Positions 24,001 through 35,200 of a stretch of 64,000 bases of DNA are shown here, one piece after another. Within the stretch, counting starts at the first letter, position 1. Every line of letters starts with the position of its first letter. The translations under genes and the position numbers were made by a program. The notes below the pieces were generated by a model. It was not told the DNA's origin. It did no database searches and saw nothing but the letters and a program-made list of their open reading frames with translations. Source of the stretch: Takakia lepidozioides (lineage: Eukaryota > Streptophyta > Takakiopsida > Takakiales > Takakiaceae); the NCBI GenBank assembly GCA_030704615.1, contig CM060734.1, positions 48,066,042-48,130,041 of the forward strand, in the 5' to 3' direction.

Positions 24001-25768
24001 TGTTGTACTGGTTTTTGAATTCGTAAGACCTGGAGATTCCTTTCTCTTTCTCAAACTCCCTGAAGAAGCAGTTGTTCCAGACAGCGAGCTTCCATCTCCT
24101 GATATAGGCCTCCAGTGTGATCCGGGGGGCAAGCCATCTGGATTTTGTAGTCTGCCATCGACTCAGCAAGTGCAGCCACTGCACGTTTTTCTAACTGCAA
24201 CAAGAAAGCTCGTAAGAATTTTCAAGAGGTTACGGAGCATCAACAATGTCTGAAAATGGTTTGGTTCAAACCTTACCTGGCTCCAGAATGTGGCTTTGTG
24301 TAGCCACTGGTCGAATGTGTGGTCGCTAACAACTCTTATTGCTTGTGTCTTCGGGTCCCTCTCTGGAGTTGGGAACATGTTCGTGTCTCTCACAAGAGGA
24401 TCCGAATTCCATATCTCCAACCACCTGATTTCGGTTGCATTGTCCACCATTGAAATGGAAAGGCGATGTAGTTTCTCTTGAGTCATTTCTGGCTTGGAGC
24501 CATACTTATCATAGTGTGCTTTCACCTGTTCCAGAAATTCCGTGCCAAGACCTGGGTCTGCTATCCGGATCTGTTTGTCGAATGCACTCATGAGGTTCTT
24601 CCTTTGATTTTTCATCTCGAACTTCATAATGTCCTCAAGCCCAGTTGCAGACCGCTGCTCTTCTGTGTGGGAATCATAGTACTCTGCTTTCGCCTTCAAT
24701 CCAGTTTCTGCTATTTCTTGCTGCATACATAACAGGTAAAAAGAATCAAATACTGCAATTTCATCACAAAATTTGCAGTATTAACAGGCAAAAGGTGTCA
24801 AAAAGCTTACAGTGTACATGTACTCAAGAAAAGCCTCCCTTGTCAAGCTGTACCATGTGCTTGTCTTCTTCTCAGCACACCTCTTCATCTGCTGAGGACT
24901 GAGCACGTTCGTGAATGACTCCAGTGGCATCAGCCATACCTTCTGGATGCGGAATAGAGTGTGGCACAGATTGGTCGTCACATGAGATGTTTCATTGGAC
25001 CTGGAAAAACCTTCAACTCATAAGATGATTTCAAATTGTCGAAACAAGTAACAGACACAAAGTTGGAAACTTACTTGTTTATGTCGTGCATGGCTGTCAA
25101 GAGCTGCGTGACACGTCCTTTGTGATCGAGAACCATGGAAACCACGCTCCAGTGCCATTCGATGTCGTCCGAGTGCAAGCTTGAAATGTAATCCATCCAG
25201 GCAAGCAGTCTGTGGTTCCCATCCCAGACAAAAAACATCTTTCCCATGAATGCTTTTGTGGAGGCCTTTTTGGACAGCTTGAACTCGAACTCCCTGTTTA
25301 CATCCCGCCAGCATGCATCCCAACCTTGCTCAATGTCCTCTGTTACAAGACACTCCTCTCCTTTCGTGTTCATAGTGGATACGTAGAACACTGCTGATCC
25401 CTTGACATAGCCGTGAACAAAGTCGTTCTTCAACTTCGTTATATCGTTCCTCAAAGCCGGTCGAACAGCGGGCATGTGTTTCCGCCCGGAACCTCCATCG
25501 ACAGAATCACCTTCGACGAGTTCACTTTTTGCCCACCAATTATCTCCTCGGCCTTGTCTTCATAGTTTCCCTCCAATGCATCTTCCTCACCTTCACCTTC
25601 TGACGCGGCCAAATCTTCCCCCTCGGATTTCCTTTTTCTTTTCCTCTGCACAGAATGAATTATCTGTGAGTGACAGATTGAGCACCCATGGATCAACATT
25701 GCTTTGACGCAAGGTTGATTGATGGGGATGTAGTTTAGACTGAAAAGCATACAGGAAAGACTTTTCAA
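21032..25768 (-). pseudogene. Divergent, damaged member of the ParB-like/beta-class methyltransferase-like gene family
   Basis: Minus-strand exons correspond one by one to those of the tandem-unit gene. ParB-like exon: about 25.65-25.08 kb, with GKMFFVWDGNHRLLAWMDY. Helical middle exons: 24999-24811 and about 24722-24274. Next: about 24.19-23.97 kb, then about 23.09-22.49 kb. Methyltransferase-like exons: about 22.37-22.0 kb (LVVLDIPDG, motif IV position), 21.93-21.63 kb (KSPAFMQTLVETCS, motif X, then VVDLSMGTGG, motif I), 21551-21368 (FFGMEADTELFSSEL) and 21233-21032. Lesions seen: TAG replacing a conserved Trp codon at 22973-22975, and one-base frame slips in C/G runs near 24125 and 21840. 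The 5' end appears to be missing, cut close to the tandem-array boundary at 26297. The lesions could mean a pseudogene, or partly sequencing error. Confidence 0.65.
23219..23839. repeat. Dispersed palindrome cluster A, intronic (6 copies)
   Basis: Six near-identical palindromes at 23219, 23311, 23405, 23542, 23700 and 23814. The consensus arm is TCAACCTTGCGT, then a 2-bp centre (TG or CA), then the inverted arm. Spacing is irregular (about 90-160 bp) and the DNA between copies is unrelated, so this is not a simple tandem array. All lie inside the single intron between about 23970 and 23093 of the damaged gene. Confidence 0.9.
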
Positions 25769-26207
25769 GCAAAAAAGTGCTTTGCGTTGACGCAGGGTTC
25801 TTTTGGGAGCTTCAACTAATCAACTTTCCCTACCTTACATTTCAGGATATGAGAGATCGGACGCCTCCATTGAACAAAAAACTCATCAAAACCAGCCTTG
25901 CGTCAACGCAATGTTGATTCATGTACGGCATCTGTTCGTTTCACTAGAAGTTCTATCATACACAATGGAGGTAGGCATCAACCTTGCGTTGACGCAAGGT
26001 TGATTGCGAGCTCTCGGATAGGTGTTGAACAAACACAAAAGCTACAGGAAAAGGAGATTGTTGTCTCTTCTTCTTCTTCGAACTTGATGATGCGTCGCAA
26101 GCATCCATGTCTGTCTAGCTTGATTGTAGAGCAGCATCTGCACTGTTTTGATGCCCAATATATACACTTGGGAGGTCGACTTCAACCTTGCGTTGACGCA
26201 AGGTTGA
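25693..26207. repeat. Dispersed palindrome cluster A, 5' flank (5 copies)
   Basis: Further copies of the TCAACCTTGCGT palindrome at 25693, 25780 (partial), 25892, 25978 and 26182, just upstream of the first recognisable exon of the damaged gene. The copy at 26182 is perfect and extended by matching GAGGTCGAC/GTCGACCTC outer arms, giving a hairpin of about 46 bp. Confidence 0.9.
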
Positions 26208-26519
26208 TGTCGACCTCAATTTTTAGCAAGAACCAGAAAGAATCAGAGAGAGAGAAAGAGAGTTCATAGCCACCTCTGGTTTCTTCTTTGCACTTGATGG
26301 GGGCTGCTATTTCATGAGCGGCATGAGCATGAGCGGAAAAAAAAAAAGCATGAGCAGACCATTGTGAGTCCACGGAAATAGGGTTAGGAGGCACGGAAAT
26401 AGGGTCATGTGAAGTTGGAATGTGGCACCAGTGGACTTGAAATGCAACATTTTATTGCAAATTTTGTGGCAAGCCACGTCTATACAAGTGTGTTCTAACT
26501 GTCATAGCCGGAATGGGCA

Positions 26520-29500
26520 CTACTCTCCTACACCCTCCGAGGAACTTGCCCCACCTTCTTCCTCATCCCCCTCATCCTCCGAGCTCTGTGATGCATCAGT
26601 TCCACTATGCCTCTCAAAAATCCCGTCATCTCCTTGGGGGACTGTCCACCTCACCTCCTGGGAATCTTCTGCGTCTTCTCCCCCACTTTCCTCAGTAGAA
26701 TCCAACACAAATCTACGAGCCCGACGGGCTCTAATAGCTGTTGCCTCCTCCCTCATCTTCATTTTCTTGAGGCTTGCCTCGTCTAAAATCTGCTCTACAC
26801 GACTACGTTCGGAACACCTCCTAATGGACACCGAAGCAAGCCGGGCAGCATAAGTAGGAAGGATGTACTCCCTTTCTGGACTAGGCATGAAATCCCCCCT
26901 GGCAAAAAAAGGCACGTTCCTCCTGCCCATGAACTCCGGTGTAGACGTCCCTCCGGCAGTACTTGGCATCCTACAGTAAGAACAAATCCACTTCAAGAAT
27001 GTCAATACCAGCACAACCAGAAAGGGTTTTCAATGAAATAAGAGAGCGGAGGGAGGTGCCTCACAAAATCTGGAGGCAACTTACAATGCCACCACTCACT
27101 CGTAAACCGGGGGCTCCTCGGCCTTGATCCCAACTTCCTCCCCCTGCTCCTTCTCGGATTTTTCCTCATCCTCCGAGGATGCCTCTTCCTCTTTTGGCAG
27201 ACGTTCAGCCGTAGCAAGTTCCGAGTTGTGGAGGGCAGTATCTGGCTCGAAGGCGAACACATGCCTGTCGGACAACGTCCCTGCCCACATTGAAGCACCT
27301 GAGGAACAAAGCGGGCGGTTAATAGCTTGCGGCATGCAATTGCAATGGGGCCAGGGGACAAACTGAGCACGTGAAGGCTTACCCGTGCCGCATGTGAGGT
27401 CCAGAATCCGCCCTTGGACATCCGAGCACGTCTCCATGAGGGTTTGGATGAAAGCAGGGCTCCGGGTCCGGCTGTACCGCCACGGTTTGCCTGTCTTTGT
27501 GTCCTTCGGCATACTAGAGTGGGGCACATAGTTGTAGAGGACATCGTAGGTTACAGGGTCCACAGCGGCATCAACAAGACGACCGTCGTTGCGGAATTTG
27601 AACGTAGACCCTCTCTTCACAAAGCAATATGCCTCAAACACCAATGTCTGCACATCCAACAAAGAAGGGATCAATTCCAGGGTCTACTTAACATACACCA
27701 CAATATGAAGTGAATGCAATAGATTGATAACTTACACTTTGGCCCTCTGTTTGCAACCCCTGCGTACTGATGCAGAACCATTTTCTGAGGAGGACCGGGG
27801 TGACACTTTTCGGTGTCCACCTTGCCACCGTATTCTCTGTGGTCTTCCCTCTCGTGGCAAGGACAACCACACATCCACCGTCATCCAGAAGCATCCCCGC
27901 CAGCCCAAACCCGGCTTTCCAGTAGTCCTCAGTAAACCTGTTCCAGGTGGGCACACCATCCAGGCCCTCCAGCAGCTCCCCATCTGGAATGTCGAGGAGA
28001 ATCATGTCGCAAGCTCTCTCCACCTCAACCCCCCCCCCCCCCGAGTGCTCTTGCAATTCGTGCTCATAGCCGTGAAGAATTCCATCATGGCTTCAAAACC
28101 AGGGGTGTCTTTAGGCTCTTGTACCGCCAGCCCTCTTCTTGGCTTTCCCCTTCTGCTCCGCCAGAGACTTGTTGTGTGCCACCTTCTTCGCCCTGGCAGC
28201 GAGAGCGTCAAGGAAGCTCTCATTGACGCATTGGATGATGGTTGGAGGTTCTAGCTTTGGCCTGTGCGTAAACGTCACCGCCGAATACCGGCGTGTAGGC
28301 TCGCCCTCAAATGCCAACTTCTTGGCAGAGCCAGTCCCACTCCGAACTGACTTGGGAACCCGGACGACCGGTGACTGGGTAGGAGCAACAGCAGTCGCAG
28401 GACCTTGAACGAAATCGGCGTCGGAGTCACTCTCTTGGGTCCCCTCCTGCGCCTCCTCCGATGCCCCGATGGTTTTCTTCTTTTTGGGTGTTACTGCAGT
28501 CACCTGTTTCCTTGTCCTTTTCCTTTGACCTTTACTCTTCTCATGCAATTTCTCCTGAATTCCTGCCCTCACAAGCTCTGCCGCTTTCCTGGAGTTCGCA
28601 AGCGCTTTTGCCTCTTTTGCACCCAACGGAGGCAGCGGAGCCCGGTTTCGTCGGAATTCAGCATCCAGCTTCAATTGAAACTCGGATGGGTCGAGCGAGC
28701 CGGGCGGAAGGTCCACATACCAAGGGCAATCACGCAAATGTTCCAGATGCCACTCCTTCACAATATCGTCAGTGTACATGGAGTCAGCCCCAGGGTTCCT
28801 CCATGCCAGAAAGAATGGTGGCTCGAAAGACAGATGACCTTTCTCCAAAAGGGAGAACTTACAGTACCTGCATTCATGAAACACACAATGAGGTCCGAAA
28901 ATGGCTAAGTCCCTGAACGGCAATAGGGCCTACAACTGGAATATGGCGCCGAATTTCCACTTCAGGGCCACCCAGTCTAGGGACTTAGCCCGAAAATGGC
29001 TAAGTCCCTGAACGGCAATACGGCCTGGAACTGGAAAATGGCGCCGAATTTCCAGTTCAGGGCCACCCAGTCTAGGGACTTAGCCCGAAAATGGCTAAGT
29101 CCCTGAACGGCAATAGGGCCTAAAACTGGAAAATGGCGCCGAATTTCCACTTCAGGGCCAGCCAGTCTAGGGACTTAGCCCGAAAATGGCTAAGTCCCTG
29201 AACGGCAATAGGGCCTGGAACTGGAAAATGGCGCCGAATTTCCAGTTCAGGGCCAGCCAGTCTAGGGACTTAGCCCGAAAATGGCTAAGTCCCTGGACGG
29301 CAATAGGGCCTAGAACTGGAAAACGGCGCCGAATTTCCAGTTCCGGGCCAGCCACACTAGGGACTTAGGCCGAAAATGGCTAAGTCCCTGAATGGCAATA
29401 GGGCCTACAACTGGAAAATGGCGCCGAATTTCCACTTCAGGGCCAGCCAGTCTAGGGACTTAGACCGAAAATGGCTAAGTCCCTGGACGGCAATAGGGCC

Positions 29501-32500
29501 TGGAACTGGAAAATGGCGCCGAATTTCCAGTTCCGGGCCAGCCAGTCTAGGGACTTAGCCATTTTCGGAGCCCTGACTGGAAATTCGGCGCCATTTTCCC
29601 TAACACCACTTGAGGCCTCTAACATCCTGAAATGCCAGGACTTGAAAGAAAGGCAGCGCGTATGTACATGTACAGAAGGCGCATTGCTGTTTTGTCCGCG
29701 TTCGGCTGGTCGGTGAACTCGTGGCTCCGGCGAGCATCTGCTATCTCCCGAAAGAATAGGTTGGTTTTGTAGAGCAGAAAGTACCTCGTCACATAGTCAC
29801 GTAGGCTCTCTGCTGCAGGAGATATCTCCATCTTGAACTGATGTGCTTGTGTGTCCAGCTGCTCTTGCGCATTCGTCGTCACCTGTGGAGATTGTCCATC
29901 AGATCGCTTTCCTCAAAAAATACAATGAATCCACCCCCTACTAGAGTAGAAGCCCCAAACGAAGCGTGGGGAAGTACCTGAAACCACCATGTCATGCAGT
30001 TCATCCACATGTCGAATGTGGGGTCAGAGAGTTTGTCCGGTTTGGGGAAGCTCCACATGTCCCTGGTACTTTGGGAACCATTCCAGATTTGGAGCCACCG
30101 GGTCTGTCCAACCACCCAGCATATTCGTAAGCGCCAAACACCACAAAAAGGAGTTGTTGCCACCACAATTTTGTTAAGAATGTATCACCTTTTCTGTTGC
30201 ATCCACACAGGATGTGGCTAGACGATGGAGCTTCTCCAATGTCATCGTGGGCTTCAGAGCGCGAGAGTAGTGCTTCCCCACCTCCACCAGAAAGTCGGTA
30301 CCAAGGGCGGGATCAGCTATGGCCATGTACTTTACCATCCGCGACTTGTACTTTATGCGGGCCCTCACCTCCGCAGCTTTGACATACGATTCGAGTTCCG
30401 GGAGGGTTGGATTCTTCTCCTCTGACTCCATGTAGAACCTCCGCGCATGTGCCAAATCCTGCTGTATTTTCGTCTGTCAAGAATGCGCACATAAGATTAG
30501 AGATCCTGCTCAACACAATTTCTTCTATTGGGGGAGGAGAGACAGATTAGCTCAACAAAACTGTCAGGAGCTTTACCCGAAATATGTAGTCCACCATGGC
30601 ATCGACGCTCAGCCTATACCAGGTTCTGTCTGCCTTTGCCTCCGACTTGCGCAGGAGGTCGGCACTGAGGGAATTGGCAAACTCTTGCACCCCCTGCTTC
30701 CCGACATCCTTCACTCGGAAGAGCATATGGGACAAGTTGGTGGCAATGAAGGCATTCTCAGTCACCCTGCAGTGCCACATTTCCATCAAACAATACTGAA
30801 ATGGGAATTTTCATCATATATGAGGATTCGCAATGAAATGACTTCCAAATTCAAAGTCCAAAAGCGAGAGGGGTTGTAGCTTACGAGTTGATGTCGGCCA
30901 TTGCAGCTTTGAGAAGACTGCGATCTTTGGGCCCCGCAACCTTCAGCACAACACAATCGACGGCGAAATGCCAATCGAGATCGTTGGGGTGGGCTTGGGC
31001 AATGTGCTCCATCCATGCCAGGAGGCGATGATTGCCGTCCCACACGTAGAACATCTTACCGGACATGTGCTGGAAAAGAGGATCACTAGCAATCGATCTC
31101 TCGAACTCCTCATTTCGCGTTTGCCAATGGGGACCCCATTTGTCCACCTCATCGGAAGTGTGGGCACGGGAAGCTCCGTGGTCGTTCTCAATGGAAACGT
31201 AAAACGCGGCAGACCCCATTCGATATCCATCCCGGAAAGAGAATTTCAGCTTGTCGATATCGCCTGGGAGGGCAGGTCTCACCACCTGCAATGACACCAA
31301 GCGGCAAAGGGGAATTCGAAGCTTGGCCGGGTACACCATGCCCCCCAGCACCCTGCCAATGTTGCTGTGGGTTGCCTCCAACATCTTGGCAGCGGCCAAC
31401 TTCATATCCGCCTCAGACATGACGTCTGCTGCAGAGGGGTTTTCCGGCAGCCCACCAGGACCGCCAAATCCAGCCTGTATGCTCCGGGTTTGGGGCCTGG
31501 GGATGTCCGGGAGGATGTCATCCTGGTCAGAAACCTCCATGTCGTCCTCCTCAACAGGGTCAGCCACCTGCGAAACCACCTCCAGTCACTCTACTCTACT
31601 GCCCTCTCCCTGGCTTCACCTCGAACTTGCACAATCCGTGCTCTTTCAGGTGTTCTTTCCTCTCCTCCACTCTCCACCGTATGGGTAATTGCGGGGGCTG
31701 CTCTTGCCCGCGATGGTCTAACCGGTGTGTTACTGCCTCTCTGTGGTGTCTTGGAGGGATCCACCGTCTCTGTGTGTCCCTCGCTTACATTGGCATCTGT
31801 CATTTGGGCACCCCTGGCCTCTTCAGCTGCCTTTTGTCTTTCCTCCTGGCTAGCATTCTGTCTCGTCTGTTCTTTTGCCCTCTCTTTTGCCCTCTCACGG
31901 GCTTTCTGTTTCTTACTAGGGCTAGCAGCAGGGGAGCCCTCCAGGACGACCACCTTTGATTGAGGCGAACTGACACCCTCGCGCGCACTGCTCACTCCCC
32001 CCTCCGCAGCCCGTGACTGCTCTCTCGCCGGGGATTGCATGTGCTTAGCTTTCTTCTTTTTTTTGCGTGGGCGGGCCCTACTGCATGTGCATGAACAACC
32101 TCCATTGCCGGATCTGTTGTCCTCATGTCCTCACGCCCTTCACCTGCCATGCCGCCTGCACCAACCTCCCCAATGCATACTCTGTCGTAATCTCGTTGCA
32201 AGTCCTCCCGTCCACCAACAAAAGGTTTAAGTTTGCCCTCTTGCCCCAAGTTGGGCGATTGAAACATGTGATGAGTTGGAGCTGTCGATGATACCACCAG
32301 CGTGCCGGGCTCGTCGTCACTCTGTCATTGACAAAAATCGTGAAAACCAACATCGGTGCAAAAAGCAGCATCGCAACCACCATAGCAACAATCATGTAGC
32401 AAAAATGAAAACATAACAAGTTTAGGAAGTATGGAGAGCCATGCAACAACAATGAAAACAAATGCAACCATTGCCTAAGAATGACATGCACAAGCAGCCT

Positions 32501-32869
32501 TCTCCAGAGCTGCCGGATTTGCACACGCATTGCAAACAATCTAAGGTTCACTCAACTATCTAAAGTTCACTCATACAGCAAAGCCAGGATGAAGATGCAA
32601 AAACAAAGCAAGGTAACAAAGCGAAAGCAAAAAATAAATCGAACAAACCGAAAGCAGAAGTGGCTTGCCTGAGAGTACTCGGCTTCAGTTGGCGCAGGTT
32701 GTGAGCAAGACACTGGAATCTCCTGCTGGAGCTTCAGTTTGGCCATGCGAGAGATTGGCCGTCGTCCGTAGTACAGAGCTTTCAACTTCCGCCGCGGTCT
32801 GGATGTGAGGTCTCTCTCAGGAGAGCCACGCCCTTCAGGCGGCATAAGTCCCAGCCAAAAAGATCTCAT
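26520..32869 (-). CDS. ParB-like/beta-class methyltransferase-like protein, unit 1 copy (10 inferred exons)
   Basis: Exons placed by splice consensus (minus): 32869-32669, 32321-30885, 30766-30577, 30473-30189, 30103-29978, 29882-29668, 28867-27736, 27647-27383, 27298-27100, 26970-26520; about 1,500 codons. Domains: a basic, Glu/Lys/Ala-rich N-terminal third; a ParB/sulfiredoxin-like domain (RIPLCRLVSLQVVRPALPGD, then KMFYVWDGNHRLLAW at about 31.05 kb); a helical middle; a basic linker (KRTRKQVTAVTPKKKK, possible NLS); a beta-class methyltransferase-like end with MILLDIPDG (motif IV place), SPAFIQTLMETCS (motif X), GRILDLTCGTGGASMWA (motif I) and HVFAFEPDTALHNS (next strand); then an acidic tail. 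DPPY is replaced by DIPD, so catalysis is doubtful. The first intron is GC-AG. Lesions: frame slips near 32055 and 31590 and an ambiguous poly-C in exon 7 (28031-28044). Fold assignments rest on motifs only. Confidence 0.6.
28895..29600. repeat. 95-bp palindromic satellite in intron 6 of the unit 1 gene
   Basis: About seven and a half tandem repeats of 95 bp. Each has two dyads: GGGACTTAGCC..GGCTAAGTCCC around CGAAAAT, and AACTGGAAA..TTTCCAGTT around ATGGCGCCGAA. The last repeat ends in an inverted half (TAGCCATTTTCGG). The array fills almost the whole intron between exons ending at 29668 and starting at 28867. Confidence 0.95.
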
Positions 32870-33058
32870 TTTTGGGTACATGCCTGGAATACCATGTTAA
32901 GCCAAGATTAGCATGAGATTTAGGGTACGTGTCCAGAAAGCCATGCGTCGCCAGCCCGAATAATAACCGACGGCGGTCAACATTTATTGCCCAACTGCGC
33001 AATTAAATGTCGGATGAAGCCCTCCATGTCGGATGAAAATCGACGTAAACAATCCCGG

Positions 33059-35200
33059 AATTTCCAACGTAGAGGTAATTCGGAGCGCTGCACGATGAAA
33101 TTCCGGCGCCGGATTTCCATCCTGCAGGTAATTCGGAGCGCAACAGGATGGATATCCGGCGCCGAATTTCCATCCGCGGAGGTAGGGCGGCGCTGGAAAT
33201 TTCCCTCACGCAGGTAATTCGGAAGCGCGCGGATGGAAATCCGGCGACGAATTTCCATCCAGCCAGGTAGGGCGGCGCTGGAAATTTCCCTCACGCAGGT
33301 AATTCGGAAGCGCGCGGATGGAAATCCGGCGCCGAATTTCCATCCGCGGAGGTAGGGCGGCGCTGGAAATTTCCCTCACGCAGGTAATTCGGAAGCGCGC
33401 GGATGGAAATCCGGCGCCGAATTTCCATCCAGGTAATTCGAATCCCGGATGAATGGAAATTCGGCGCCGAATTTCCATCCAGCAGGTAAGTCGGATCGGT
33501 GCCGTATGGATATTCGGCGCCGAATTTCCATTCGCCATGTATTTCTGAGCGAGGAATTACCTTCGTGCAGGTAATTCTGGACGAGGAAACATTAACATCC
33601 TACCGGCATCGATTGGAATTACCTGCACGAAGGTAATTCTCATCTGGGAATTACCTGCAGGAAGGTAATTCTGAGCGATGAAATACATGGCGAATGGAAA
33701 TTCGGCGCCGAATATCCATACGGCACCGATCCGACTTACCTGCTGGATGGAAATTCGGCGCCGAATTTCCATTCATCCGGGATTCCACTTACCTGCTGGA
33801 TGGAATTTCGGCGCCGAATTTCCATTCATCCGGGATTCCACTTACCTGCTGGATGGAATTTCGGCGCCGAATTTCCATTCATCCGGGATTCCACTTACCT
33901 GCAGGATGGAATTTCGGCGCCGAATTTCCATTCATCCGGGATTCCACTTACCTGCAGGATGGAATTTCGGCGCCGAATTTCCATTCATCCGGGATTCCAC
34001 TTACCTGCAGGATGGAATTTCGGCGCCGAATTTCCATTCATCCGGGATTCCACTTACCTGCAGGATGGAATTTCGGCGCCGAATTTCCATTCATCCGGGA
34101 TTCCACTTACCTGCGTGAGGGAATTTCGGCGCCGAATTACCTCCGCGGATGGAAATTCGGCGCCGGATTTCCATCCGCGCGCTTCCGAATTACCTGCTGG
34201 ATGGAAATTCGGCGCCGAATATCCATACGGCACCGATCCTACTTATCTGCTGGATGGAAATTCGGCGCCGAATTTCCATTCATCCGGGATTCGAATTACC
34301 TGCAGGATGGAAATTCGGCGCCGAATATCCATACGCCACCGATCCGACTGACCTGCTGGATGGAAATTCGGCGCCGAATTTCCATTCATCCGGGATTCCA
34401 CTTACCTGTTGGATGGAAATTCGGCGCCGAATTTCCATTCATCCGGGATTCAAATTACCTGCAGGATGGAAATTCGGCGCCGAATTTCCATTTATCCGGG
34501 ATTCCACTTACCTGCTGGATGGAAATTCGGCGCCGAATTTCCATCCGGGGGATGGTCTCTGTCGGAGAGGTGCCGCCTCTCCGCCGCTCTGTTGGATATT
34601 CAGGGCCGAATTTCCGTCCCGGGGGTTGAAATATGACGGCCAGGTGCCGACCTCTCCCTTCTCCCCGACTGCATTGGAACGGCCCCGAATTGAAATTCGG
34701 CGCCGTTTTCCCATCTGGGGAGGTTTTTATGTCGGCCAGTTTTCGGTCTGACCCCCCGACAAGACTTCCTTTGGGGGGGGCCGGATGGAAATTCGGCGCC
34801 GAATCTCCATCCAGGGGATGTTCTCTGTCGCACACTCGCCGGCCTCTGCACCCGAGGCGACTTCATCCGGGCGTCCCCTGTTCGATATTCGGTGCCGAAT
34901 TTCCGTCCGGGGGTTGAAATGTGACGGCCAAGTGCCGGCCACTCCCCCCTCCTCGACTGCATCCGAACCGCCCCGGATGGAAATTCGGCGCCGTTTTTCC
35001 ATCTGGGGATGTTTTTATGCCGTCCAGTTTTCGGCCTGACCCCCCGACACAACTCCCTTTGGGGGGCCCGGATTGAAATTCGGCGCCGAATCTCCATCCT
35101 GGGGATGTTCTCTGTCGCAGACGCGCCGGCCTCTGCGCCCGAGGCGACTTCATCCGGGCTTCCTCTGTTGGATATTGGGTGCCGAATTTCCATTCGGGGG
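33059..35200. repeat. GGCGCC-centred palindromic satellite, inverted array, 5' flank of the unit 1 gene
   Basis: About 27 GGCGCC-centred palindromes, most of the form GAAATTCGGCGCCGAATTTC. From 33059 to about 33560 repeats of about 86 bp face one way; from about 33670 to 34545 repeats of about 57 bp face the other; a higher-order repeat of about 270-285 bp (GGGGATGTTCTCTGTCGCAC..) follows to about 35200. The array starts less than 200 bp upstream of the first exon of the ParB-methyltransferase-like gene, so it overlaps its promoter region. Confidence 0.95.
33448..33778. repeat. Long inverted repeat at the array fold point (unit 1)
   Basis: An arm of about 105 bp at 33448-33552 is the near-perfect inverse of 33672-33778. 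The loop of about 120 bp contains nested hairpins built from AATTACCTTCGTGCAGGTAA and its inverse. Equivalent folds occur at about 47.33-47.69 kb and 61.57-61.93 kb. Confidence 0.9.

Noticed and set aside
28895-29600. CRISPR-like regular spacing of repeats
   Set aside because: Repeats are contiguous 95-bp satellite units with no unique spacers, in a plant intron.
33678-34629. Long open frames (up to 311 codons) rich in EIRRRISI, GWKFGAEFP and NSAPNFH repeats, and similar frames at 47590-48557 and 61848-62336
   Set aside because: They are translations of the 57-bp palindromic satellite (exactly 19 codons), open in several frames on both strands because the repeat lacks stops. Not evidence of a repeat protein.
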